This document shows, piece by piece, positions 1 to 6,274 of a stretch of 6,274 nt of DNA. The DNA is taken from assembly GCA_902773305.1 (NCBI GenBank), contig CACYEB010000046.1:1-6274 (forward strand), written 5' to 3'. Both the position numbers and the translations under genes were made by a program. The stretch is from an uncultured Bacteroidia bacterium. Lineage in GTDB: Bacteria > Bacteroidota > Bacteroidia > Bacteroidales > UBA932. Below the pieces are notes generated by a model. The model was not told where the DNA came from. It worked only from the letters and a program-made list of their open reading frames with translations, and searched no databases. Positions within the stretch are counted from its first letter, which is position 1. Each line of letters starts with the position of its first letter.

Positions 1-1081
1 CGACGATGCCGGCAAACGCGCGGAAGTCTTCTATGCGGCCGTTGGTGCAGCTGCCGCAGAAAACATAGTCGACCTTCTTGCCCAGCATCTTTTCGCCTGG
101 TTCGAAGCCCATATAATTCAGCGAACGCAGCAGCGATGCCCGGCCGCTCTCGGGAACGCTGTCCAGCGCCGGAATTGTGCTGCCGATGCCCATTCCCATT
201 CCGGGATTGGTGCCGTAGGTCACCATAGGGGTGATGTCGGCTGCATCATAAACAACTTCGCGGTCAAACACCGCGTCGTCTCCGCTGCGGAGTGTCTTCC
301 AATATGCCACCGCCTTGTCCCAGTCGGCGCCCTTGGGAGCGTGCTCGCGGCCTTTGAGATACTCGAACGTCTTCTCGTCGGGAGCGACGAAACCGCCGCG
401 GGCACCCATCTCTATCGAGAGGTTACAAAGTGTAAGGCGCCCCTCCATCGAGAGATCGCGAACCACGCTGCCGGCATACTCCACAAAGTATCCCGTAGCG
501 CCGCTGGTGGACATTTTGCTCATTATGTACAGGGCCACGTCTTTTGCGGTGACACCTTTGCCCAACTTGCCCTCTACGCGGATGCGCATGGATTTGGGCT
601 TTTGCTGCAAGATGCACTGCGAAGCCATCACCATCTCCACCTCGCTGGTTCCGATTCCAAAGGCAACCGCGCCCACGGCTCCGTGGGTGGAGGTGTGGCT
701 GTCACCGCAAACGATGGTCATACCAGGCAGCGAAAGACCCCTCTCGGGCCCTACGACGTGGATAATACCGTTGCGCTTATCCATCATCCCGTAGTGTGTC
801 AGGCCGAACTCGGCCGCATTGGCGGCCAGGGTGTCCACCTGCTTTTTAGAAACCGGGTCCTCTATGGGTTTGTCCTGGTCGTGGGTGGGGGTATTGTGGT
901 CCGGCATACATACGATCTGCGAGGGTCTGAGCGGCCTCACGCCGCGCTCGCGCATGCCATCAAATGCCTGAGGTGTAGTCACTTCGTGGCAATAGAGCCG
1001 GTCTATATAAAGTTGTGTGGGACCGTCCTCTACAATCTGCACGACGTGAGAGTCCCAAATCTTATCGAAAAGTGTATTCAT
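1..1081 (-). CDS. leuC: 3-isopropylmalate dehydratase large subunit (partial, C-terminus beyond left edge)
   Basis: This aconitase-family enzyme subunit isomerises 2-isopropylmalate to 3-isopropylmalate in leucine biosynthesis, in the cytoplasm, as a heterodimer with LeuD. Reading the minus strand from the ATG at 1081 gives 360 uninterrupted codons before the window ends. Visible family signatures are the N-terminal [19 protein letters not shown] at about residues 60-66, [20 protein letters not shown] at about 126-145, and [13 protein letters not shown] at about 343-355. Cys345 in GSCTN should be the first ligand of the [4Fe-4S] cluster; the other two ligands (a CxxC) lie in the missing part. 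Family members have about 465 residues, so roughly 100 are off the edge, where leuD would commonly follow. There is no Shine-Dalgarno; the six bases before the ATG are all T and belong to a terminator-like hairpin. No frameshift or odd residue was seen. The family call is secure. Confidence 0.96.
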   Translation of the reverse strand, partial: MNTLFDKIWDSHVVQIVEDGPTQLYIDRLYCHEVTTPQAFDGMRERGVRPLRPSQIVCMPDHNTPTHDQDKPIEDPVSKKQVDTLAANAAEFGLTHYGMMDKRNGIIHVVGPERGLSLPGMTIVCGDSHTSTHGAVGAVAFGIGTSEVEMVMASQCILQQKPKSMRIRVEGKLGKGVTAKDVALYIMSKMSTSGATGYFVEYAGSVVRDLSMEGRLTLCNLSIEMGARGGFVAPDEKTFEYLKGREHAPKGADWDKAVAYWKTLRSGDDAVFDREVVYDAADITPMVTYGTNPGMGMGIGSTIPALDSVPESGRASLLRSLNYMGFEPGEKMLGKKVDYVFCGSCTNGRIEDFRAFAGIV

Positions 1082-1113
1082 AAAAAAGCAGTCCGGAAAT
1101 GTATCCGAACTGC
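1082..1113 (-). terminator. Intrinsic terminator-like hairpin between the lipoprotein gene and leuC
   Basis: On the minus strand a 10-bp stem (arms 1113-1104 and 1097-1088, one G-U wobble, 6-nt loop 1103-1098) is followed directly by six T residues at 1087-1082. On the plus strand the wobble becomes a C-A mismatch and the upstream T-run is absent, so it fits minus-strand transcription. It starts about 48 nt after the stop codon of the lipoprotein gene, the expected place for that gene's terminator. The T-run touches the leuC ATG, so it could instead attenuate readthrough into leuC. No folding energy was computed. Confidence 0.6.
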
Positions 1114-1144
1114 AAAGGTTTAAAAATTTAAGCAATAAAACTAA
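1113..1144 (-). promoter_or_regulatory. Possible Bacteroidota-type promoter of leuC
   Basis: On the minus strand, TTAG (1144-1141) and AACCTTTG (1120-1113) are separated by exactly 20 bp. Each differs by one base from the Bacteroidota consensus boxes TTTG and TAnnTTTG. The -7 box ends 31 nt before the leuC ATG, close to the spacing of the other three promoters here. Transcription would start near 1107, inside the left arm of the hairpin, so such a transcript would lack most of that arm. The match is imperfect in AT-rich sequence, so confidence is modest. Confidence 0.38.
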
Positions 1145-1160
1145 TTTTTGCCGCCAAGGC

Positions 1161-2777
1161 TTACCGGGTCACGGGGCGGATCAGCATACCTGCGGCACGT
1201 TGACCGTCTTCATAAATGGCAACTTCACCGTCCGTACCGGGTCCAAACCGCAAATAACGGGACAGATTCGTGGCAGACACACTTGGCGTCCCTTGATTGG
1301 CGAACACTGCCTCCTTTGTCCAGTACATGCCAAGTTCCGGGTGCTCCAGGGCATCGCCCCACTTATAGCCTCCGGCTGGCAGGAAAATGGACTTGCCGTT
1401 TACAAGGTATGTGATTTCCCAGCCGCGGACACCACCCTTTGTCTTCCATTCCCATTTATGGGTTTCGGGGCTGTTCCGGGTGTCCAGCAATTGCTGGACT
1501 TCATAAGGATAGGGCATCCCCCAATGCGCGCCGAATCTGACAAACTCGGGGCTCAGCTGTTGACTGGAGGGGTCGTGTTCGTTCCACAGATTAGGGGTAT
1601 AGGAATAGCCGCCGTTTGAACGGTCAACTTTGGAATACTTGTCGCCGCCGGCGCAATTATAATTATCCCAGGTATAAGCCGTTTTGGTTTCCAGCTCCCC
1701 CCAGGCATAATAATCGCCAAGTTCTTCCGGCGAACCGGCACCCAGATTGAATTCGTGCCAATACACCTCCGTTCCAAGATATATCGCGTGATCCGGGAGG
1801 GCTGTCTGGTTTACCGTTATCTCCGCACTCTTTTCGCTGCCGTCACGGGTAGCGATGCGAAAGTGCCCGGTCCTGGGCGCATTCTCGGTATTTGCTGCGA
1901 CTTGAAAATATATGGAGTACTCTCCGGTCGTCGGGGAATAATATGAATCATAACTCTCGCTGATCCAATCCTTGGCGTCATCTGAGGGGAGTAAGACCAA
2001 ATCCGGGTCGGGTGTGTCCAGTGTGACAATGGCCGTATAGTAACAACCAATATTCGCACTCCAGTTTGAGTATCTGGCTTCAATCTGGCGGTTTTCGATT
2101 TTGGTGTCGTCCTGCGAATTCCAGATATAATTGATGGTGATCTTGTCGCTCCCCAGCTGGACCACGGTGATTGTGGCCGCCACACCGTAAGGGCCTTCCA
2201 GGGTGACAGTGGCTGTACGCATCTCTCCTGTGGGATTGCCGGCACAGTGCAACTCTATGACATAGTCTATCAGATGGTCTTGGAGGGTCGGTGGTACAGA
2301 TGAGGCGTTACTGATTGTTATCCAATTGTCAGAAGCGTTAATGGCATAGTCGATATTTGACTTGATAGGGATTGAGATACGGCCACCTTCCGCAGGTACT
2401 TCTACCGTTGCATTGTCAACCAGGATGCCGATGGCGGGATCTTGCTTCAGGGTCACGGTCTTCTCAACGTCGCCCGCCTTGATGGTGATTTTCGCCGAAC
2501 GGGGCTCATAGCTGGGGTTCGGGGCAACGGAGAGTGTGACATTGGCTGTCTTGCCGCTTCCGGAACCAGCCGCGGGGGAAGGTTTGCACCAGTTTTCGGA
2601 AGAGGACACCACCCAGTCTGTGTTGGAGATAAACGAGAGCGTAATGGTCTCGCTGAGGCCCGACACGGAAAAGTCGTGGGACATATCGATATCTATCTGA
2701 GGTTCCGGCTTGGCACACGAAGCCGCCAGGGCGAGCGCACATGCAGTCACCAAAGCGAGGGAAAGTAGTCTTTTCAT
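1161..2777 (-). CDS. BACON-domain lipoprotein with C-terminal Fibrobacter succinogenes major paralogous (FISUMP-like) domain
   Basis: This is a secreted, lipid-anchored protein of 538 residues. Residues 1-21 form a lipoprotein signal peptide (MKR, a hydrophobic stretch, then the lipobox LAASC), so Cys21 would be lipidated. Three beta-rich repeats follow at about 34-113, 117-208 and, more diverged, 212-325. The first two carry the BACON pattern of a tryptophan near the start (NTDWVV, SDNWIT) and an ending of alternating hydrophobics closing in VTLKQ or ITVVQ; the third ends ITVNQ. From about 332 to 538 is a FISUMP-like module: [49 protein letters not shown], and a final [14 protein letters not shown] domains are associated with carbohydrate or mucin binding in Bacteroidota, but that role is inferred for this protein. 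No acidic surface-export signal is obvious after Cys21, so orientation (periplasm or cell surface) is open. AAGGAT abuts the ATG, too close to be a standard ribosome site. The gene is divergent from malQ. Confidence 0.87.
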   Translation of the reverse strand: MKRLLSLALVTACALALAASCAKPEPQIDIDMSHDFSVSGLSETITLSFISNTDWVVSSSENWCKPSPAAGSGSGKTANVTLSVAPNPSYEPRSAKITIKAGDVEKTVTLKQDPAIGILVDNATVEVPAEGGRISIPIKSNIDYAINASDNWITISNASSVPPTLQDHLIDYVIELHCAGNPTGEMRTATVTLEGPYGVAATITVVQLGSDKITINYIWNSQDDTKIENRQIEARYSNWSANIGCYYTAIVTLDTPDPDLVLLPSDDAKDWISESYDSYYSPTTGEYSIYFQVAANTENAPRTGHFRIATRDGSEKSAEITVNQTALPDHAIYLGTEVYWHEFNLGAGSPEELGDYYAWGELETKTAYTWDNYNCAGGDKYSKVDRSNGGYSYTPNLWNEHDPSSQQLSPEFVRFGAHWGMPYPYEVQQLLDTRNSPETHKWEWKTKGGVRGWEITYLVNGKSIFLPAGGYKWGDALEHPELGMYWTKEAVFANQGTPSVSATNLSRYLRFGPGTDGEVAIYEDGQRAAGMLIRPVTR

Positions 2778-2803
2778 ATCCTTGGATTATGGTTTGTTTC
2801 GGG

Positions 2804-2835
2804 TAAAGTTATAACGAATTTATTTATTGCGCAAT
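2804..2835 (-). promoter_or_regulatory. Candidate promoter of the BACON lipoprotein gene
   Basis: On the minus strand, ATTG (2835-2832) and TAACTTTA (2811-2804) are 20 bp apart, each one base off the Bacteroidota consensus TTTG / TAnnTTTG. The predicted start, near 2797, leaves a leader of about 20 nt before the ATG at 2777. The -33 box lies within a 12-bp palindrome (2825-2836). Confidence 0.55.
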
Positions 2836-2836
2836 A
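2825..2836. promoter_or_regulatory. Perfect 12-bp palindrome, possible operator
   Basis: TATTGCGCAATA reads the same on both strands. It covers the -33 box of the lipoprotein promoter and lies 18 bp from the -33 box of malQ, so a dimeric regulator bound there could affect either gene. No regulator is encoded in the window and the motif does not match an operator I recognise. It could be chance. Confidence 0.3.
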
Positions 2837-2853
2837 GCGCTGCTTAACAATCC

Positions 2854-2884
2854 TTTGGCGAGTCACGGGATTTTACTATATTTG
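2854..2884 (+). promoter_or_regulatory. Consensus Bacteroidota promoter of malQ
   Basis: TTTG at 2854-2857 and TATATTTG at 2877-2884 are separated by 19 bp, an exact match to both Bacteroidota primary-sigma boxes. Transcription should start near 2891, about 20 nt before the ATG at 2912. This rules against the upstream in-frame TTG at 2855 as the start codon, because that lies inside the -33 box. Confidence 0.8.
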
Positions 2885-2911
2885 TTTAACGCAACTCACA
2901 AAAGAACGCCT

Positions 2912-5347
2912 ATGACCATTCATTTCCTTTTGAATTACTATACCGCCTGGGGCGAGAGCCTGGCGCTTGTCGCCGGCAAGAAACGGCATACGATGGATTA
3001 CGCGGGGGGCGGCCTGTGGAAGACCGCCTTGAAGGCTACGCAGATCCATCCGGGGCAGGAATACACTTATGAGGTGGTTCGCGACGGCCACACAGTCCGC
3101 GCCGAGTGGCGCCCGCACACCCTGCTTCTTCCCGAAGATGCCGCGAAGGCTTCAGGTGCCGAGGTGCGCGACCTGTGGACAGACCGCCCCGACGACAGCG
3201 CTTTCTGGAGCGCCGCACTCAGGGAGATTATCTTCCAACGCAACCCCTCCACATTATCGGCAAATGAGGGGAACGTGCTGCTGCGTACATCCGCGGCCGA
3301 TATCCGTCCCGGCCTGACACTGGCTGTCACAGGCAGTTGCAAGGCTCTTGGAAAATGGAAGAAAGCCGTGCCTATGGACGACCGCCGTTTTCCCCGATGG
3401 CAGTTGTGCTTCCGGACCTCGGAACCTGTCGAATACAAGTATGTGCTGATGGATACCGCATCCGGCAGGATTGTGGCTTGGGAGACGGGCCCCAACCGGC
3501 ACATCACCGCCCCGTCGTCAGGCCTGGTATCGGCCCAGGAAGATGTCCGGCCGCAGTTCGCCGTGGCTCCCTACAAAGGCGCCGGGGTGGCGATTCCCGT
3601 CTTTTCCATCCGCACCGAAGACAGTTTCGGCGTGGGCGAATTCCACGACATCAAAAAGCTGGTGGACTGGGCTGTGTCCACCGGGCAGAATTTCATACAG
3701 TTGCTGCCGGTCAACGACACATCCATGACCGGCACCTGGCAGGATTCGTATCCCTACAACGCAGCCAGTTCGTTTGCCCTGCATCCCCAGTTCATCTACC
3801 TGCCAGATGCCGGAGTTAAGCAAACCAAGGCCTACAAAGAACTGCAGGCAGAACTCAACTCCCTGCCAAAGGTCGATTACGAAAAGGTAAACGGCGAAAA
3901 AATGCGGCTTCTGAAAAAGGTATTCGAGACCAAGGCGCCCAAACTGGCAGAGGATTCCGGATACTGTCGTTTTGTCAAAGAAAACGACGCCTGGCTGCTC
4001 CCCTACGCCGTGTTCTGCTGCCTTCGCGACGAGCACGGAACGGTGGACTGGCGCAAATGGGGCCCCGACAAAAAATACACCCGCAAAAAGGCCGACGCCT
4101 ACGCAACTGCCCACCAGGGCGAGGTCGCCTTCTGGTGCTGGCTGCAATATCTTCTGGACGCCCAGCTCAAGGATGCAGTCTCTTACGCCCATTCTCACCG
4201 GGTGGCCATAAAAGGCGACCTTCCCATCGGCGTCAGCCCAACCAGCGCCGATGCCTGGACAAATCCCGACCTGTTCAACCTGGATATGCAGGCCGGGGCC
4301 CCGCCGGATGCCTTCAGCGCCGACGGCCAGAACTGGGGTTTCCCCACCTACAACTGGGACCGTATGGCCCGGGACGGCTTTGCCTGGTGGAGAGCCCGCC
4401 TGAAAAAGATGAGCGAGTATTTCGACGCCTACCGGATAGACCACATCCTCGGTTTCTTCCGCATCTGGGAGATTCCCGCTAAATACCGCAGCGGCCTTAT
4501 GGGACACTTCGCCCCCGCCCTGCCCTACAGCGCACAGGAACTTAAAGAAAAGGGATTCGATGTCTCAAAGGGTGCCTATGTAACCCCGGGCGAGGGCGAA
4601 ACCGACGTCCTGTTCGTAGAGGACCCGCGCAAGAAAAATTTCTGGCATCCCCGCATCAGCGCCCAGTTCACAGCAGCCTATGAAAAGCTGGAACAGTGGA
4701 AGAAAGACAGTTTCAACGCTCTCTACAACGACTTTTTCTACCACCGCCACGATGAGTTCTGGCGCGAAAGCGCTATGAAGAAACTCCCCAGCCTGATCCG
4801 TTCCACGGATATGCTCTGCTGCGGTGAGGACCTGGGTATGATTCCCGGCTGCGTCGCCTCCGTTATGGACGAACTCAACATCCTGAGTCTGGAAATCCAG
4901 CGGATGCCGAAGGACCCGAAAGAGGACTTTGCCAACCCCGCCGATTATCCCTATTACTGCGTATGCGCCACCGGCACCCACGACACATCGCCCCTGAGGG
5001 CCTGGTGGGAAGAGGACCGCGCACAAACGCAGCGGTATTTCAACACTATGATGCACTGTGAGGGCGACGCCCCCTATTTCTGCGAACCGTGGGCGGCCGA
5101 AATCATTATCCGTGCACACCTCAACTCCGCGGCGATGCTGGCGATATTGCCGCTGCAGGACTGGCTGGCCACAGACGCAAGAGTCCGCTACGAGGGTGAC
5201 CCCGCCGACGAGCGCATCAACATTCCCGCCAATCCCCGCCACTACTGGCGGTGGCGTATGCACAAGACTGTGGAGCAGTTAATTGCAGACAAATCTCTCT
5301 GCGAGCGCATCAGGACGATGATTTTTGATGCAAAACGAGGCGTTTAA
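2912..5347 (+). CDS. malQ: 4-alpha-glucanotransferase (amylomaltase, GH77), DPE2-like with N-terminal CBM20 domains
   Basis: This cytoplasmic disproportionating enzyme moves glucan segments between maltose, maltodextrins and glycogen-like acceptors. The protein has 811 residues. Residues 1 to about 92 resemble a degenerate CBM20, and about 121-200 a second CBM20 with the typical GSCKALGKWKKAVPM. The GH77 barrel runs from about 217 to 805 and opens with IPVFSIRTEDSFGVGEFHDI. By family analogy the catalytic residues are Asp510 (nucleophile, in RIDH), Glu639 (acid/base, in CGEDLG) and Asp691 (stabiliser, in GTHDTSPLRAWW). The gap of about 130 residues between Asp510 and Glu639, against 47 in Thermus amylomaltase, together with the CBM20 pair, places it with the DPE2-like group. 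ERINIPANPRHYWRWRM near the end also fits. ATG 2912 is chosen because the upstream TTG at 2855 precedes the predicted transcription start. There is no Shine-Dalgarno. A sugar transporter follows 61 bp downstream on the same strand. Confidence 0.95.
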   Translation: MTIHFLLNYYTAWGESLALVAGKKRHTMDYAGGGLWKTALKATQIHPGQEYTYEVVRDGHTVRAEWRPHTLLLPEDAAKASGAEVRDLWTDRPDDSAFWSAALREIIFQRNPSTLSANEGNVLLRTSAADIRPGLTLAVTGSCKALGKWKKAVPMDDRRFPRWQLCFRTSEPVEYKYVLMDTASGRIVAWETGPNRHITAPSSGLVSAQEDVRPQFAVAPYKGAGVAIPVFSIRTEDSFGVGEFHDIKKLVDWAVSTGQNFIQLLPVNDTSMTGTWQDSYPYNAASSFALHPQFIYLPDAGVKQTKAYKELQAELNSLPKVDYEKVNGEKMRLLKKVFETKAPKLAEDSGYCRFVKENDAWLLPYAVFCCLRDEHGTVDWRKWGPDKKYTRKKADAYATAHQGEVAFWCWLQYLLDAQLKDAVSYAHSHRVAIKGDLPIGVSPTSADAWTNPDLFNLDMQAGAPPDAFSADGQNWGFPTYNWDRMARDGFAWWRARLKKMSEYFDAYRIDHILGFFRIWEIPAKYRSGLMGHFAPALPYSAQELKEKGFDVSKGAYVTPGEGETDVLFVEDPRKKNFWHPRISAQFTAAYEKLEQWKKDSFNALYNDFFYHRHDEFWRESAMKKLPSLIRSTDMLCCGEDLGMIPGCVASVMDELNILSLEIQRMPKDPKEDFANPADYPYYCVCATGTHDTSPLRAWWEEDRAQTQRYFNTMMHCEGDAPYFCEPWAAEIIIRAHLNSAAMLAILPLQDWLATDARVRYEGDPADERINIPANPRHYWRWRMHKTVEQLIADKSLCERIRTMIFDAKRGV

Positions 5348-5356
5348 TCCACATCA

Positions 5357-5388
5357 TTTGGAAGTTAAATATAATTAATTTAGCTTTG
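5357..5388 (+). promoter_or_regulatory. Consensus Bacteroidota promoter of the sugar transporter gene
   Basis: TTTG at 5357-5360 and TAGCTTTG at 5381-5388 are 20 bp apart and match both boxes exactly. The predicted start, near 5395, gives a leader of about 14 nt. The -33 box begins 10 nt after the malQ stop codon. No convincing terminator separates the genes, so malQ readthrough could add to expression. TTAGCTTT occurs twice in direct repeat (5380-5387, 5389-5396), the first copy overlapping the -7 box. Confidence 0.8.
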
Positions 5389-5408
5389 TTAGCTTTTTTC
5401 GCCAAAAA

Positions 5409-6274
5409 ATGAAAAATCGTAACTTAAGCAATAAGCAGCTTTTCAATCTTAACTTCGGCTATTTCGGAGTCCAGATTGCATACGCGCTGCAGAGCGCAAA
5501 CATTTCGCGCATATTCGCCACCCTGGGCGCCGACCCGCACCAATTGAGTTTTTTCTGGATACTTCCGCCTCTGATGGGTATGATTGTCCAGCCGCTGATA
5601 GGCAAGTGGAGCGACCGCACCTGGTGCCGTATGGGCCGCCGCAAACCCTACCTGCTGGTGGGCGCCATCATCGCCGTACTGGTAATGGCCTTTTTGCCCA
5701 ACGCCGGCAGCCTGCACTTCTCCACCCGTATTTTCCTGGGGCTGAATATGGCGATGTGGTTCGGACTGTTCTCACTCATCTTCCTGGACACCAGCATCAA
5801 CGTGGCTATGCAGCCATTCAAGATGATGGTGGGCGATCTGGTCAACGAACAGCAGAAGGCCAAGGCATATTCCATCCAGAGTTTCCTGTGCAATGCCGGC
5901 AGCCTGGTGGGCTACCTGCTCCCCATCTTCCTGACCTGGATAGGCATCGCCAACCAGGCCCCTGAGGGCATCGTGCCGCCCAGCGTAGTGATTTCGTTCT
6001 ACGCCGGTGCCGTGATACTGATTCTGTGCGTGCTCTATACTTTCTTGAATGTCAAGGAGATGCCGCCGGCAGAGTATGCCGAGTTCCACGGCATCGATAC
6101 CGAGAAGGCAGCCGGCAAGAAAGAGGGTCTGATTGCACTCCTGTTCAAGGCTCCCAAGGTGTTCTGGACCGTGGGTCTGGTGCAGTTCTTCTGCTGGGCC
6201 GCCTTCCTGTATATGTGGACCTACACCAACGGCACCCTGGCCTATAACTGCTGGGGCGGCGCCACCGACACCGC
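5409..6274 (+). CDS. SLC45/GPH-like MFS sugar transporter, probably maltose or maltodextrin (partial, C-terminus beyond right edge)
   Basis: This inner-membrane protein probably imports a sugar by cation symport. The 288 codons from ATG 5409 to the right edge are open. Hydrophobic segments at about residues 11-32, 46-64, 80-98, 106-128, 156-178, 192-214 and 250-270 fit the first seven helices of a 12-helix major facilitator. The cytoplasmic loop after helix 2 has SDRTWCRMGRRKP (68-80), the signature seen in SLC45, plant sucrose and GPH-type carriers; a second conserved-looking stretch is DTSINVAMQPFKMMVGDLV (127-145). A hydrophilic loop at about 215-245 is the expected central linker. Family proteins usually have about 400-500 residues, so the C-terminal part is missing. 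Proximity to malQ supports maltose or maltodextrin as substrate, but the sequence alone does not fix this. The start codon follows an A-run, with no Shine-Dalgarno, about 14 nt after the predicted transcription start. Confidence 0.88.
   Translation, partial: MKNRNLSNKQLFNLNFGYFGVQIAYALQSANISRIFATLGADPHQLSFFWILPPLMGMIVQPLIGKWSDRTWCRMGRRKPYLLVGAIIAVLVMAFLPNAGSLHFSTRIFLGLNMAMWFGLFSLIFLDTSINVAMQPFKMMVGDLVNEQQKAKAYSIQSFLCNAGSLVGYLLPIFLTWIGIANQAPEGIVPPSVVISFYAGAVILILCVLYTFLNVKEMPPAEYAEFHGIDTEKAAGKKEGLIALLFKAPKVFWTVGLVQFFCWAAFLYMWTYTNGTLAYNCWGGATDT

Noticed and set aside
341..1123. 260-codon plus-strand open frame opposite leuC.
   Set aside because: It is the complement of a well-conserved LeuC reading frame and encodes nothing recognisable; it also runs through the terminator hairpin.
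1115..1144. Leucine-rich reading on the minus strand just upstream of leuC and in its frame ([10 protein letters not shown]), suggesting a leader-peptide attenuator.
   Set aside because: No ATG or GTG precedes it, only TTG, and no stop separates it from leuC. The leucine codons are mostly TTA/CTT/TTG as expected in AT-rich DNA, and the predicted local promoter starts downstream of it.
2855..2911. Upstream in-frame TTG that would lengthen MalQ by 19 residues.
   Set aside because: The TTG lies within the -33 box of an exact-consensus promoter, upstream of the predicted transcription start, and the added residues do not look like part of the CBM20 domain. ATG 2912 is preferred.
3518..4507. 329-codon open frame antisense to malQ.
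   Set aside because: It lies opposite a strongly conserved catalytic domain, its protein has no recognisable domain, and GC-rich coding DNA commonly leaves such frames open.
4565..5263. 232-codon open frame antisense to malQ.
   Set aside because: Same reasoning: a shadow of the GH77 reading frame with no promoter, motif or plausible domain.
5348..5380. Possible malQ terminator in the 61-bp gap before the transporter.
   Set aside because: Only a weak AT-only pairing (TAAAT/ATTTA) is present, with no GC-rich stem, and the later T-run at about 5394-5399 is not preceded by a hairpin.

Overview
The window looks like Bacteroidota chromosome, most likely order Bacteroidales. The basis is a lipoprotein with BACON-like domains, a CBM20-bearing DPE2-type 4-alpha-glucanotransferase, a LeuC whose sequence reads like Bacteroidales homologues, and start sites preceded by the Bacteroidota promoter pattern (TTTG, about 20 bp, TAnnTTTG) without a clear Shine-Dalgarno. 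Genes are GC-rich and the gaps between them are AT-rich. I cannot name a genus.

The left part, on the minus strand, holds the first 360 codons of leuC (leucine biosynthesis), which runs off the left edge. Just upstream of it, also on the minus strand, is a complete 538-residue lipoprotein gene with a signal peptide, about three BACON-like beta-sandwich repeats and a C-terminal domain of the Fibrobacter succinogenes major paralogous type. An intrinsic-terminator-like hairpin separates the two genes, and its T-run ends at the leuC ATG.

A 134-bp intergenic region carries back-to-back promoters. From there the right part is transcribed on the plus strand: malQ (811 residues, two N-terminal CBM20-like domains and a GH77 catalytic domain), then a 61-bp gap with its own consensus promoter, then the first 288 codons of an SLC45/GPH-like sugar transporter that runs off the right edge. 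Together these suggest cytoplasmic uptake and disproportionation of maltose or maltodextrin. The surface lipoprotein may or may not belong to that system.

No tRNA, rRNA, CRISPR array, insertion sequence or phage gene is visible, and no stretch over 300 bp lacks a gene. I see no clear sign of a wholly new multi-gene system. The best leads are the hairpin/promoter arrangement at leuC, the uncharacterised BACON lipoprotein divergent from malQ, and a palindrome in the shared control region.
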